Shown here: in pieces, positions 7,586 to 14,532 of the stretch
Layout of the letters: each line of letters opens with the position of its first letter
How positions within the stretch are numbered: position 1 is the stretch's first letter
Source: Prevotellamassilia sp.
GTDB lineage: Bacteria; Bacteroidota; Bacteroidia; Bacteroidales; Bacteroidaceae
DNA length: 26,807 nucleotides
NCBI GenBank assembly: GCA_009775705.1
Contig: VSQE01000031.1
Coordinates: 1-26,807 of the forward strand
Direction: 5' to 3'
Notes under the pieces: model-generated
Seen by the model: only the letters and a program-made list of their open reading frames with translations
What the model was told of the DNA's origin: nothing
Databases searched by the model: none
Translations under genes and position numbers: made by a program

Positions 7586-9274
7586 TTATTTGCCGGCCGA
7601 TTTCCGCAAAGCGACATCATAGGCTTCGTAATAGTACTTGATAAAATGCTTCCACTGGGCCTTGTCAGCCAGACGGGCGGCTTTCTTTCTTACGGTCTCA
7701 CGTTCCTTACCGTCCATGCGCAACATCTGCTGGATGGTGTCCCCGATTTCACGGGCCACGTCAAAATAATTCATGTCCGTGCGGTGAATCACTTTCACGC
7801 CGTCGGCCAGTTCGCCCTCGTGCCCCAACACACCGTTCACCCACTGGCCGAAGCCACTCAAGTCCGTAGTGACACAAGGGGTCTTGAACGCACAACTCTC
7901 AAGCGGGGTATATCCCCAAGGTTCGTAATAAGAAGGATAGATACACAGGTCATTTGCCGTCAGCAGGTCATAATAGGGCATATTGAAAATACCGTCCTGA
8001 CCTTCCAGGTAACATGGCACAAGTATCACTTTTACCGGATCATTCTCCGTATTCCACAGACCCAATTGTTTAATCAGGCATAGAATCCGGTCTTCATTCA
8101 GATTATACAAGTCGTGTGTTATCATCGGGGTGCCCAGCGGTGTGCCTGCACCGTCCTCGCCTGACAGACGTTCCACGAGATCTTTTCGCGGGCCGAACAG
8201 CCAGCAGGGAACTTCTATCAGTGCCAGCACCCGGGTAGACATCCGGCAGACAGCCTCACCGTCTATCATCATGCTGCCACGCAGACGGGAATTCAACTGT
8301 GCGAGGGCTTCCAGATAAACATCGAAACCCTTGCAACGGAAATCGTTGCGTCCGCTGGTAGAGACGATCAATGTATTCTCGCCCATCTGCTCTCCCACAA
8401 GTGCAGATGCCACCTCCAGCACCTTCTTACGTGCGGCCTTTCTCTTTGCGGAAAACTCCGTTCCTTTGGGAACGAAATCGTTTTCAAAACCGTTCGGCAA
8501 AACCACATCGGCCTCTTTGTCCAAAAGCTGGCGGCACTCCCTGTCCGTGAAACTGCTGACCGTTGTGAAGCAGTCCGCTCTCCACGCACTTTGTTTTTCA
8601 ATGCTGTGCTTGGCATCCATGTTCAACTCTGCCGCCATCTGATCCCCATTGTAACCGTCAAAAAACTCATACAACAGTTTGTCGTTTCCGGCAATGGAGC
8701 GGCCGATGCTCGTGGCATGGGTCGTAAAAATCGTAGCCACCTGAGGCTGGCGCTTTTTCAAAAAGAGCATGCCCAGTCCCGACATCCACTCATGAGCCTG
8801 ATAGATTACTTTTGCCGCAGGGTCAATGCAACCGCGACAGATACACTCGACAAAACGGCCTGCCGCATAGGAAAACATCGAGGCCTCGTCGTAATCACCA
8901 TAAGCATGAAGTGAATCCACTCCAAAGTCTGCCCAGGCATCGGCATATATCTCATTCTTCTTCTCGAAAAACGGAGCGAAATCCACCAATATGGCAATCG
9001 GCTCGCCGGGCACATTCCAGCGTCCGATACGCACCGGAATTCCTGCGGCCTCGGCCGTCTGTCTCCATTTCTTCAAAAGAGATTTACTTTCCTTAAAAAG
9101 GGGATTTACCCGGTCTTTTGCCAAATCCGGCCCGATAAAGAACACTTTATCCGCAAACTTCTCCTGCAATGTTTTCGCACGGGAGGAAAGAACCGTATAA
9201 ATACCTCCCACCTTATTGCAGACTTCCCAGCTTGTCTCAAAAATCAAGTCAGGGGTCAATGATTTATTCGCCAT
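7586..9274 (-). CDS. Glycogen synthase, eukaryote-type GT3 family
   Basis: The enzyme elongates alpha-1,4-glucan from a nucleotide-sugar donor. The N terminus, IFETSWEVCNKVGGIYTVLSSRA (residues about 11-33, ending in the KVGG donor-site motif), and YYEPWGYTPLE at 449-459 followed by TTDLSGFG are signatures of the GT3 (yeast/animal GYS) family, not of GlgA (GT5). UDP-glucose use is therefore more likely than ADP-glucose, by family inference. The start is the ATG at 9272-9274 (562 aa). An upstream in-frame ATG at 9295 overlaps the -7 box and would lie before the transcription start, so it is rejected. The phosphorylase gene follows after 30 bp. No branching-enzyme or glgC gene is present in this window. 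Confidence 0.93.
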   Translation of the reverse strand: MANKSLTPDLIFETSWEVCNKVGGIYTVLSSRAKTLQEKFADKVFFIGPDLAKDRVNPLFKESKSLLKKWRQTAEAAGIPVRIGRWNVPGEPIAILVDFAPFFEKKNEIYADAWADFGVDSLHAYGDYDEASMFSYAAGRFVECICRGCIDPAAKVIYQAHEWMSGLGMLFLKKRQPQVATIFTTHATSIGRSIAGNDKLLYEFFDGYNGDQMAAELNMDAKHSIEKQSAWRADCFTTVSSFTDRECRQLLDKEADVVLPNGFENDFVPKGTEFSAKRKAARKKVLEVASALVGEQMGENTLIVSTSGRNDFRCKGFDVYLEALAQLNSRLRGSMMIDGEAVCRMSTRVLALIEVPCWLFGPRKDLVERLSGEDGAGTPLGTPMITHDLYNLNEDRILCLIKQLGLWNTENDPVKVILVPCYLEGQDGIFNMPYYDLLTANDLCIYPSYYEPWGYTPLESCAFKTPCVTTDLSGFGQWVNGVLGHEGELADGVKVIHRTDMNYFDVAREIGDTIQQMLRMDGKERETVRKKAARLADKAQWKHFIKYYYEAYDVALRKSAGK

Positions 9275-9292
9275 ATACCAAATTTTGAGTTG

Positions 9293-9300
9293 CAAAAGTA
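9293..9300 (-). promoter_or_regulatory. Promoter of the glycogen synthase-phosphorylase operon, -7 box
   Basis: The minus strand reads TACTTTTG, an exact TAnnTTTG match, 18 bp before the chosen ATG. This leaves only a short leader. A weak TTTC stands about 20 bp upstream at the -33 position. Confidence 0.6.
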
Positions 9301-9436
9301 ATCATTTTTTGTGACATACGGAAACGTCCTCACATCATGCAGTTCCGACATTTGGACAAACTCTCCGCCAAATTCTCTCCCAGACACAACCCTATAAAAC
9401 AAATTGAGGAGCATCTCGACTGATGCTTCCTCTTTG

Positions 9437-9511
9437 TGGGCGCTGAGGGATTCGAACCCCCGACCCTCTGCTTGTAAGGCAGACGCTCTGAACCAGCTGA
9501 GCTAAGCGCCC
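9437..9511 (-). tRNA. tRNA-Val, anticodon UAC
   Basis: The minus strand folds into a complete cloverleaf. The acceptor stem GGGCGCT pairs with AGCGCCC, followed by discriminator A. The D arm contains GCTCAGCTGGTTCAGAGC. The anticodon stem TCTGC/GCAGA encloses loop CTTACAA, giving anticodon TAC. The T arm is GGGGG-TTCGAAT-CCCTC, with one non-Watson-Crick closing pair. The 3' CCA is not encoded. Length is 75 nt. Confidence 0.97.
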
Positions 9512-9533
9512 CTTGTTCCTCTCAAAAGCGATG

Positions 9534-9565
9534 CAAAAGTACAGCCTTTTATTGAAACTTCCAAA
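9534..9565 (-). promoter_or_regulatory. Promoter of tRNA-Val
   Basis: On the minus strand TTTG (9562-9565) and TACTTTTG (9534-9541) are separated by 20 bp, the expected Bacteroidetes -33/-7 arrangement. The -7 box ends 22 bp before the mature tRNA 5' end. Confidence 0.75.
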
Positions 9566-9634
9566 TAATATCGCGTTTTTTTTGCTTTTTCCTCTAAAAT
9601 TTCCTTGAAAGCATCTTCTGAGGCATCCTCCGGA

Positions 9635-10378
9635 CTATAAACCGGCTAACGACTGCACAATGCCCCGTACCTTCTCTTCCGAAGTTTCCAGACGGGAATA
9701 CTCGTCGCTATCATTTTTACCCATGGTGACATCATTCAGACGATATCTCATCCGGCTGTCCATCCGTTCCCGGGCCGAGGCATGGATTTCCCGAGCACCC
9801 GTCTCCCGAAGAATGAGAGCCGCATTGCCGGGCCCCACTCCGCACCCGGGCATCACGGAAATACGGCCGGCGGCCTGCTCCACCAGCTGCCTCAACAAAG
9901 GTATTCCCTTTTCGGCCGTAGCGGCACGGCCCGAGGTGAGCAGCCGATGGAATCCCAGACGTATGATGCTCTCCAATGCGGCAAAGGGGTCCGCACACAG
10001 GTCGAAAGCCCGGTGAAAGGTAACACTCATTCCGCCAGCGGCCTCCACCAAACGCTCCGCGGCCTCTTCGTCCACATCTCCGTCGGCAGTGAGAGCCCCC
10101 ACCACAACACCGTCCGCCCCCAACTCGTGGGCCATGCGGATGTCGGTCTCCATGATGCGGAGTTCTTCTGGAGTATAAAGAAAGTCTCCGCCCCGCGGAC
10201 GTATCAGCACATGCTTCCTGATCCCCTCCAAAGCACAGACCGACCGGATCAGTCCCGCCGACGGGGTCAGTCCGCCTTCGTCAAGACCCGAACACAGTTC
10301 CACCCGCGCGGCACCGCAACGCGCCGCCGTCAAAACTCCGTCATAGCTTCCCGTACAGATTTCCAATAAAGCCGTCAT
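9635..10378 (-). CDS. cutC: CutC family protein (putative copper homeostasis)
   Basis: The 247-residue product is a CutC-family TIM barrel. Recognisable segments are LEICTGSYDGVLTAARCGAARVELC near the N terminus (ending in the ARVELC signature), then LTPSAGL, IRPRGGDFLYTPEE, MSVTFHRAFD and LLTSGRAATAEKGIPLL. The last 50 residues or so, including EIHASARERMDSRMRY, match the usual family ending. The name comes from E. coli copper tolerance, but part of that phenotype was later attributed to the MicL small RNA encoded at the E. coli locus. The biochemical role is therefore open. It is transcribed divergently from pyrK with 108 bp between starts. A weak -7 match lies 20 bp upstream. Confidence 0.92.
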   Translation of the reverse strand: MTALLEICTGSYDGVLTAARCGAARVELCSGLDEGGLTPSAGLIRSVCALEGIRKHVLIRPRGGDFLYTPEELRIMETDIRMAHELGADGVVVGALTADGDVDEEAAERLVEAAGGMSVTFHRAFDLCADPFAALESIIRLGFHRLLTSGRAATAEKGIPLLRQLVEQAAGRISVMPGCGVGPGNAALILRETGAREIHASARERMDSRMRYRLNDVTMGKNDSDEYSRLETSEEKVRGIVQSLAGL

Positions 10379-10397
10379 TCCCTATCTTTTTTATTTG

Positions 10398-10405
10398 CGA
10401 AGATA
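10398..10405 (-). promoter_or_regulatory. Possible cutC promoter, weak -7 box
   Basis: The minus strand reads TATCTTCG, one mismatch from TAnnTTTG, 20 bp upstream of the cutC ATG. No clear -33 box was found. Confidence 0.35.
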
Positions 10406-10449
10406 ACAACTTAATTTCTATCCCACCCCTTACTTCGATAAGTTTTTCC

Positions 10450-10457
10450 TAAATTTG
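10450..10457 (+). promoter_or_regulatory. Promoter of pyrK-pyrD, -7 box
   Basis: TAAATTTG matches the TAnnTTTG consensus exactly, 29 bp before the pyrK ATG, in an AT-rich divergent spacer. No good -33 TTTG is seen. Confidence 0.55.
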
Positions 10458-10486
10458 CCCTTAATTCCATAATAAAGCCATTTACC

Positions 10487-11266
10487 ATGAAAAAATATGT
10501 TTCAGACCTGCACGTGGCAGGCGTTGAATATCCGCGGGAAGGTTATGTGCTGCTGCGCCTGACCGATGCCAGCAGAAAACTGCCGGAAATGCAGCCGGGC
10601 CAGTTCGCCGAGGTCCGCGTCGACGGCTTTCCGGGAACCTTCCTGCGCCGCCCCATCTCCATCAACTACGTAGACCGCCGGAACAACGAGCTCTGGCTCC
10701 TGATCCATGTTGTCGGAGACGGAACCCGCACACTGGCCACCCTGAGAACGGGCGATAGGCTCAACTGTGTATTTCCGCTGGGACGAGGATTCAGCCTCCC
10801 CAAAGAAGACGGAAAAAAACTGCTTTTAGTGGGCGGAGGCGTAGGCACGGCTCCCTTGCTCTACTATGGAGAACAATTACGCCGGACGGGCTGCGAACCT
10901 GTCTTCCTGCTGGGAGGACGCACACAATCGGACCTCATGCAGCTGGACCTTTTCGGACAACTGGGAACCGTACACATCACCACGGAGGACAGTTCGGCCG
11001 GCGAGACCGGTTTCGTCACCAACCACTCCGTATGGCGGGAAAGCACTTTCGATGCCGTCGCCACCTGCGGTCCGAAGCCGATGATGAAGGCCGTGGCGCT
11101 TATGGCGCGCGAACGGCATATCCCCTGCGAGGCTTCGCTGGAGAACATGATGGCCTGCGGCGTGGGTGCCTGCCTGTGCTGCGTAGAGAAAACCCGTGAA
11201 GGCAATCTTTGCGTGTGCAAAGAGGGACCGGTATTCAATACCGACCTGCTCAACTGGAACGAATAA
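10487..11266 (+). CDS. pyrK: Dihydroorotate dehydrogenase B, electron-transfer subunit
   Basis: PyrK carries electrons from the PyrD FMN through a 2Fe-2S cluster and FAD to NAD+, in pyrimidine synthesis. The 259-residue product has a ferredoxin-reductase-like FAD domain with RRPISI at 54-59, an NAD-binding domain with GGGVGTAP at 116-123, and a C-terminal cluster site. The cluster site reads CGVGACLCC, then CKEGPVF, and offers C224, C229, C232 and C244 as ligands. PyrD follows 43 bp downstream on the same strand, the normal partner arrangement for the heterotetrameric class 1B enzyme. Confidence 0.96.
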   Translation: MKKYVSDLHVAGVEYPREGYVLLRLTDASRKLPEMQPGQFAEVRVDGFPGTFLRRPISINYVDRRNNELWLLIHVVGDGTRTLATLRTGDRLNCVFPLGRGFSLPKEDGKKLLLVGGGVGTAPLLYYGEQLRRTGCEPVFLLGGRTQSDLMQLDLFGQLGTVHITTEDSSAGETGFVTNHSVWRESTFDAVATCGPKPMMKAVALMARERHIPCEASLENMMACGVGACLCCVEKTREGNLCVCKEGPVFNTDLLNWNE

Positions 11267-11309
11267 AAAACGAACGGACATCCCCCACTTAATTATATAA
11301 ATAGGAATC

Positions 11310-12221
11310 ATGGCCAAACTCAACGTTAACATAGGAGATCTCACACTGAAAAATCCCGTTATGACCGCATCCGGAACATTCGGCTACGGCATTGAGTTTT
11401 CCGACTTCATAGACCTCAGCCGGCTGGGAGGCATCATCGTGAAGGGAACAACTCTCCACCCCCGCGAGGGCAACGACTATCCGCGCATGGCGGAAACCGC
11501 CTCAGGAATGCTCAATTGCGTGGGGCTGCAAAACAAAGGAGTGGATTATTTCTGCGAAAACATCTATCCGGAAATCAAGAAAATCGGGACCAACATGATC
11601 GTCAATGTCTCCGGCTCCACCCCCGAAGACTATGCCGCCTGCGCCGCCCGCATAGCCGCACTTCCAGAAATTCCGGCCATAGAGCTGAACATATCCTGCC
11701 CCAATGTCAAGAACGGAGGTATGGCCTTCGGAGTTACTTGCGAAGGAGCGGCCTCGGTGGTCAAGGCTGTCAGAGAAGTCTATCCCCAAACGATGATCGT
11801 CAAGCTGTCGCCGAATGTCACCAACATAGCAGACATCGCGCGGGCCGTTGAAGCCGAAGGGGCGGACAGCGTATCGCTGATCAACACCCTGATGGGCATG
11901 AGCATCGACATAGAACGCCGATGCTCCCGCCTGAGCATCGGAACCGGCGGCCTATCGGGCCCGGCCGTAAAACCCATAGCCCTGCGCATGGTGTGGCAGG
12001 TAGCGAATGCCGTCAATATTCCCGTTGTTGGTCTGGGCGGCATCATGAACGCAACGGATGCGCTGGAGTTCCTGATGGCCGGCGCCACGGCTATCGAGAT
12101 CGGCACCGCCAACTTCATCGATCCCACCGTAACGGTCCAAGTGATAGAAGGCATGGAAGCATGGTTGGACCGGCACGGAGTGTCCGACGTCAACGACATT
12201 ATCGGGACACTCCGGACCTAA
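11310..12221 (+). CDS. pyrD: Dihydroorotate dehydrogenase, class 1B catalytic subunit
   Basis: The enzyme oxidises dihydroorotate to orotate in the cytoplasm. The 303-residue TIM barrel contains NPVMTASGTFGYG at 15-27, NISCPNVKNGG at 127-137 and GLGGIMNATDALEFLMAGA near the C-terminal phosphate site, the last of which fits FMN phosphate binding. C130 is the expected catalytic base that marks class 1 enzymes (class 2 uses Ser). Pairing with pyrK identifies class 1B, which is NAD-linked. An 18-bp hairpin follows 23 bp after the stop. Confidence 0.97.
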   Translation: MAKLNVNIGDLTLKNPVMTASGTFGYGIEFSDFIDLSRLGGIIVKGTTLHPREGNDYPRMAETASGMLNCVGLQNKGVDYFCENIYPEIKKIGTNMIVNVSGSTPEDYAACAARIAALPEIPAIELNISCPNVKNGGMAFGVTCEGAASVVKAVREVYPQTMIVKLSPNVTNIADIARAVEAEGADSVSLINTLMGMSIDIERRCSRLSIGTGGLSGPAVKPIALRMVWQVANAVNIPVVGLGGIMNATDALEFLMAGATAIEIGTANFIDPTVTVQVIEGMEAWLDRHGVSDVNDIIGTLRT

Positions 12222-12244
12222 ATGCCTCCAAGATCAGAGAGTTC

Positions 12245-12286
12245 TGACGCAGGCCCTTTTCCGGATGTGGAAAAGGGCCTGCGTCA
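12245..12286 (+). terminator. Stem-loop terminator after pyrD
   Basis: TGACGCAGGCCCTTTTCC, a 6-nt loop and the exact reverse complement form an 18-bp perfect stem. Only a short TTT follows, so termination relies on the very strong stem. The symmetry means it could also act on the opposite strand. Confidence 0.75.
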
Positions 12287-12353
12287 TTTCACGTTTAACG
12301 ACGATAAGAAAAAAGACACTTCAGGCAAGAGTGTAAACGAAGGTTAATTAACA

Positions 12354-12385
12354 TTTGGATTTCGCCCCTTGAGGCTGTATATTTG
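12354..12385 (+). promoter_or_regulatory. Promoter of small RNA cassette copy 1
   Basis: TTTG (12354-12357), a 20-bp spacer and TATATTTG (12378-12385) form an ideal Bacteroidetes housekeeping promoter. The palindrome GTTAATTAAC (12343-12352) abuts the -33 box and may be an upstream element or an operator. Confidence 0.8.
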
Positions 12386-12390
12386 CACTA

Positions 12391-12436
12391 CCAAAGCAGA
12401 ACACCCTTGAAAAGCCGCCCGAAAGCGGCTTTTTTT
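12391..12436 (+). ncRNA. Predicted stand-alone small RNA, copy 1 (about 45 nt)
   Basis: The expected start is about 6 nt after the -7 box. The transcript would be an unstructured segment of about 20 nt containing CAAAGCAGAACACCC, followed by hairpin GCCGC-CCGAAA-GCGGC flanked by A4 and T7. No ORF or Shine-Dalgarno sequence is visible, and the next gene downstream is on the other strand about 330 bp away, so this is not an mRNA leader. The start position is inferred from promoter geometry. The function is unknown. Confidence 0.6.
12410..12436 (+). terminator. Intrinsic terminator of small RNA copy 1
   Basis: AAAAGCCGC, CCGAAA loop, GCGGC and seven Ts form a 5-bp GC core extended by A-T pairs. 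The same structure occurs in copy 2 with one loop change. Confidence 0.85.
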
Positions 12437-12457
12437 CGACACTTAACGTGAAAAAAA

Positions 12458-12518
12458 CATCCCATCTTTTTTAAAAAAGGTCCTATCTTTTTTGAAAAAC
12501 ATACTATGTTGTGAAAAA
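12458..12518. repeat. Three imperfect tandem repeats of about 21 bp with A/T tracts
   Basis: Unit 1 (12458-12478) is CATCCCATC, then T6, then A6. Unit 2 (12479-12499) is GGTCCTATC, T6, G, A5. Unit 3 (12500-12518) is CATACTATGTTGTG, A5 and is slightly shortened. The period of two helical turns puts the A/T tracts on one face. There is no ORF here. The repeats lie about 95-155 bp upstream of the GG-N10-GC motif at 12614. Confidence 0.6.
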
Positions 12519-12611
12519 TAGGTCCGTTCTCATTCTTTTTTCGTTTACCCTCAATGTTAAATTGTTTGGATGTACGTTAAAGTATATATACAAAATTTCC
12601 TGAAAATTTCT

Positions 12612-12628
12612 TTGGCACGGTTTTGGCT
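12612..12628 (+). promoter_or_regulatory. Candidate sigma-54 (RpoN) promoter
   Basis: TTGGCACGGTTTTGGCT matches the -24/-12 consensus TGGCACG-N4-TTGCT with one mismatch (TGGC for TTGC). GG (12614-12615) and GC (12626-12627) are exactly 10 bp apart. A transcript starting near 12639 would reach the hairpin at 12685-12722, giving an RNA of about 85 nt. No gene on the plus strand is served. Whether this organism has rpoN cannot be seen here. Confidence 0.4.
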
Positions 12629-12681
12629 ATGACGTTTTTCCAAAAAACATTCCATACAGGCCATGCCGCCCGTATCTTCAC

Positions 12682-12722
12682 AAAAAATCCGTGCAGACCC
12701 CTTCCGGTTTCCGCACGGATTT
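12682..12722 (-). terminator. Intrinsic terminator of the VOC-phosphoglucomutase operon
   Basis: AAATCCGTGC (12685-12694) pairs with GCACGGATTT (12713-12722). On the minus strand the stem is followed by six Ts. The plus-strand flank is TTTTCT, so it may work in both directions. It begins 40 bp after the mutase stop codon. Confidence 0.8.
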
Positions 12723-12762
12723 TCTATAAATTACAGGCTCTTGGCCTGAAGCGCTCACCTCA

Positions 12763-14508
12763 TTACAGGCCCAGGCTCTTCTTGACTTCTTCCACTTTCT
12801 GCATCGCCTCGACACGTGCTCCGGCATAGCATTTGGGACAGGCCATCTCGCCTTTGACCTCAATATAGAACTTGATTTTAGGCTCCGTTCCGCTGGGACG
12901 CACACTCACCTTCGTTCCGTCGGCCGTGTACCATTGCAGCACATTGGAGGGCTCCGGCATATCGAGCGGAGAGGCATTGCCCGCTGCATCATACTGGAGC
13001 AACACGGCGTAGTCCTTCGTACAAACCACTTGCGAACCGGCAATCTCGACAGGACGGTTGGTGCGGAAATTCTCCATCATCGCCTTGATCTCGTCAGCTC
13101 CGCTCTTGCCGGGCTTCACCACATTGATAGTCTGGTTCAGTGCCAGGCCATACTCTACGTAGATGTCCATCAGAACATCGTACAACGTCTTGCCCTGATC
13201 CTTCGCCCACGCACAGATCTCCGCCAGCAGCGAGCAGGCGCTGACAGCATCCTTGTCACGACAGAAGTCCTCGGCCATAAAACCATAACTTTCCTCACCG
13301 CCGCCAATGTACTGTTCCTTGCCTTCAGCCAGACGCACCTCGCGGGCTATCCATTTGAAACCGGTGTATACATCCAGCATCTTTATGTGGTTCTTGCGCG
13401 CAATCTCACGGATCAGCTCTGTCGTGACAATCGTCTTGACAATAAATTCGTTGCCCTGCATCTTTCCCTGAGCCTTGCGGTTCATGATGATGTAATAAAG
13501 GAAAATCATGCAGGTCTGGTTACCGTCAACAAGCACCCATTCCCCTTTGTCATCCTTACAGGCCATCCCGACGCGGTCGGCATCGGGATCGCTGGCCATG
13601 ACAATGTCCGCGTCTATCTGCTTGGCCAGGTTTAAGGCCATAGTCAACGCTTCTCCGTTCTCGGGATTTGGACTTGCCACCGTGGGGAAGTCGCCGCTCT
13701 TCACCATCTGCTCGGGAACGGTATGTACATTCTCGAATCCCCAGAGTTTCAGACTTTGGGGAATGAGCATCATTCCGGTTCCGTGAAGGGGAGTGTAGAC
13801 AATCTTCAGGTCTTTCTGACGACGGATGCAGGCGGGGTCAATGCTGAGGGAATGCACTTTTTCAAGATAAATATCGTCTATCTCCTTGCCTATCACCTCG
13901 ATCAGCGCGGGATTTCCTTCAAACCGGATGTCTTCCACGCGCACTTTGTTCACTTCGTCAATAATACCCTTGTCGTGGGGAGCCAATACCTGCGCACCAT
14001 CGTCCCAGTAGGCCTTGTAGCCGTTATACTCTTTCGGGTTGTGGCTGGCCGTAAGGATAATACCGCTCTGGCAGCCAAGATGACGGATAGCAAAGGACAT
14101 CTCGGGCGTAGGACGCATGTCCTCGAACAGATAGACCTTTATGCCGTTGGCCGAAAATATATTTGCGCTGGTCTCGGCAAACAGACGGCTGTTGTTGCGG
14201 CAGTCATAACCCACGACAACGCTGATCTGCTCCTTATCCTTAAAGCTGAGATTCAGATAATTGGACAAGCCCTGAGTGGCGGCTCCCACCGTATAGATGT
14301 TCATCCGGTTCGTACCCGGCCCCATGATGCCGCGCAAACCTCCCGTGCCGAATTCAAGCGTACGATAAAAGGAATCGATGAGTTCGGTCTTGTCCTCATT
14401 TTCCATCATTGTGCGTACGGCGTCCTGTGTCTCCTTGTCATACAGAGGAGAATCGATCCAAGTCTGTGCCACTTCCAGGCACTTGCTGATAAGTTGTTGA
14501 TTTTCCAT
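12763..14508 (-). CDS. Phosphoglucomutase/phosphomannomutase family enzyme
   Basis: The enzyme interconverts hexose 1- and 6-phosphates through a phosphoserine intermediate. The 581-residue product has all four alpha-D-phosphohexomutase signatures: TASHNP with catalytic S155, the metal loop DPDADR at 307-312, the sugar-specificity loop GEESYG at 404-409, and the phosphate-binding RPSGTEPK at 537-544. The length and the GEESYG loop fit the PgcA/PGM2-like group, so glucose 1-phosphate is a likely substrate. It lies 24 bp after the VOC gene and ends at a terminator. It could link glycogen phosphorolysis (glgP, same window) to glycolysis, though it is not in that operon. Exact substrate preference is not determinable here. 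Confidence 0.94.
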   Translation of the reverse strand: MENQQLISKCLEVAQTWIDSPLYDKETQDAVRTMMENEDKTELIDSFYRTLEFGTGGLRGIMGPGTNRMNIYTVGAATQGLSNYLNLSFKDKEQISVVVGYDCRNNSRLFAETSANIFSANGIKVYLFEDMRPTPEMSFAIRHLGCQSGIILTASHNPKEYNGYKAYWDDGAQVLAPHDKGIIDEVNKVRVEDIRFEGNPALIEVIGKEIDDIYLEKVHSLSIDPACIRRQKDLKIVYTPLHGTGMMLIPQSLKLWGFENVHTVPEQMVKSGDFPTVASPNPENGEALTMALNLAKQIDADIVMASDPDADRVGMACKDDKGEWVLVDGNQTCMIFLYYIIMNRKAQGKMQGNEFIVKTIVTTELIREIARKNHIKMLDVYTGFKWIAREVRLAEGKEQYIGGGEESYGFMAEDFCRDKDAVSACSLLAEICAWAKDQGKTLYDVLMDIYVEYGLALNQTINVVKPGKSGADEIKAMMENFRTNRPVEIAGSQVVCTKDYAVLLQYDAAGNASPLDMPEPSNVLQWYTADGTKVSVRPSGTEPKIKFYIEVKGEMACPKCYAGARVEAMQKVEEVKKSLGL

Positions 14509-14532
14509 AATCTGATGTATTAAATTACTTTC

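Larger units (their letters stand above)
12343..12436 (+). repeat. 94-bp promoter/micro-RNA/terminator cassette, copy 1
   Basis: This interval aligns without gaps to 26714-26807 in the same orientation, at 78 of 94 positions by hand count. The first 15 bases (GTTAATTAACATTTG), TTTCGCCC in the spacer, TATATTTGCAC and the terminator are the conserved blocks. Substitutions concentrate in the rest of the promoter spacer and in the middle of the predicted transcript. Absence of indels over the spacer keeps -33/-7 spacing at exactly 20 bp in both. Confidence 0.85.

Noticed and set aside
9272..9295. Upstream ATG at 9295 as the start of glycogen synthase
   Set aside because: It overlaps the -7 box, so it would not be in the transcript, and the added residues (MQLKIWY) are not typical of the family.
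12623..12829. Short plus-strand ORF (68 codons) downstream of the sigma-54-like motif
   Set aside because: It runs through the terminator hairpin and into the antisense of the mutase gene, and has no recognisable sequence.
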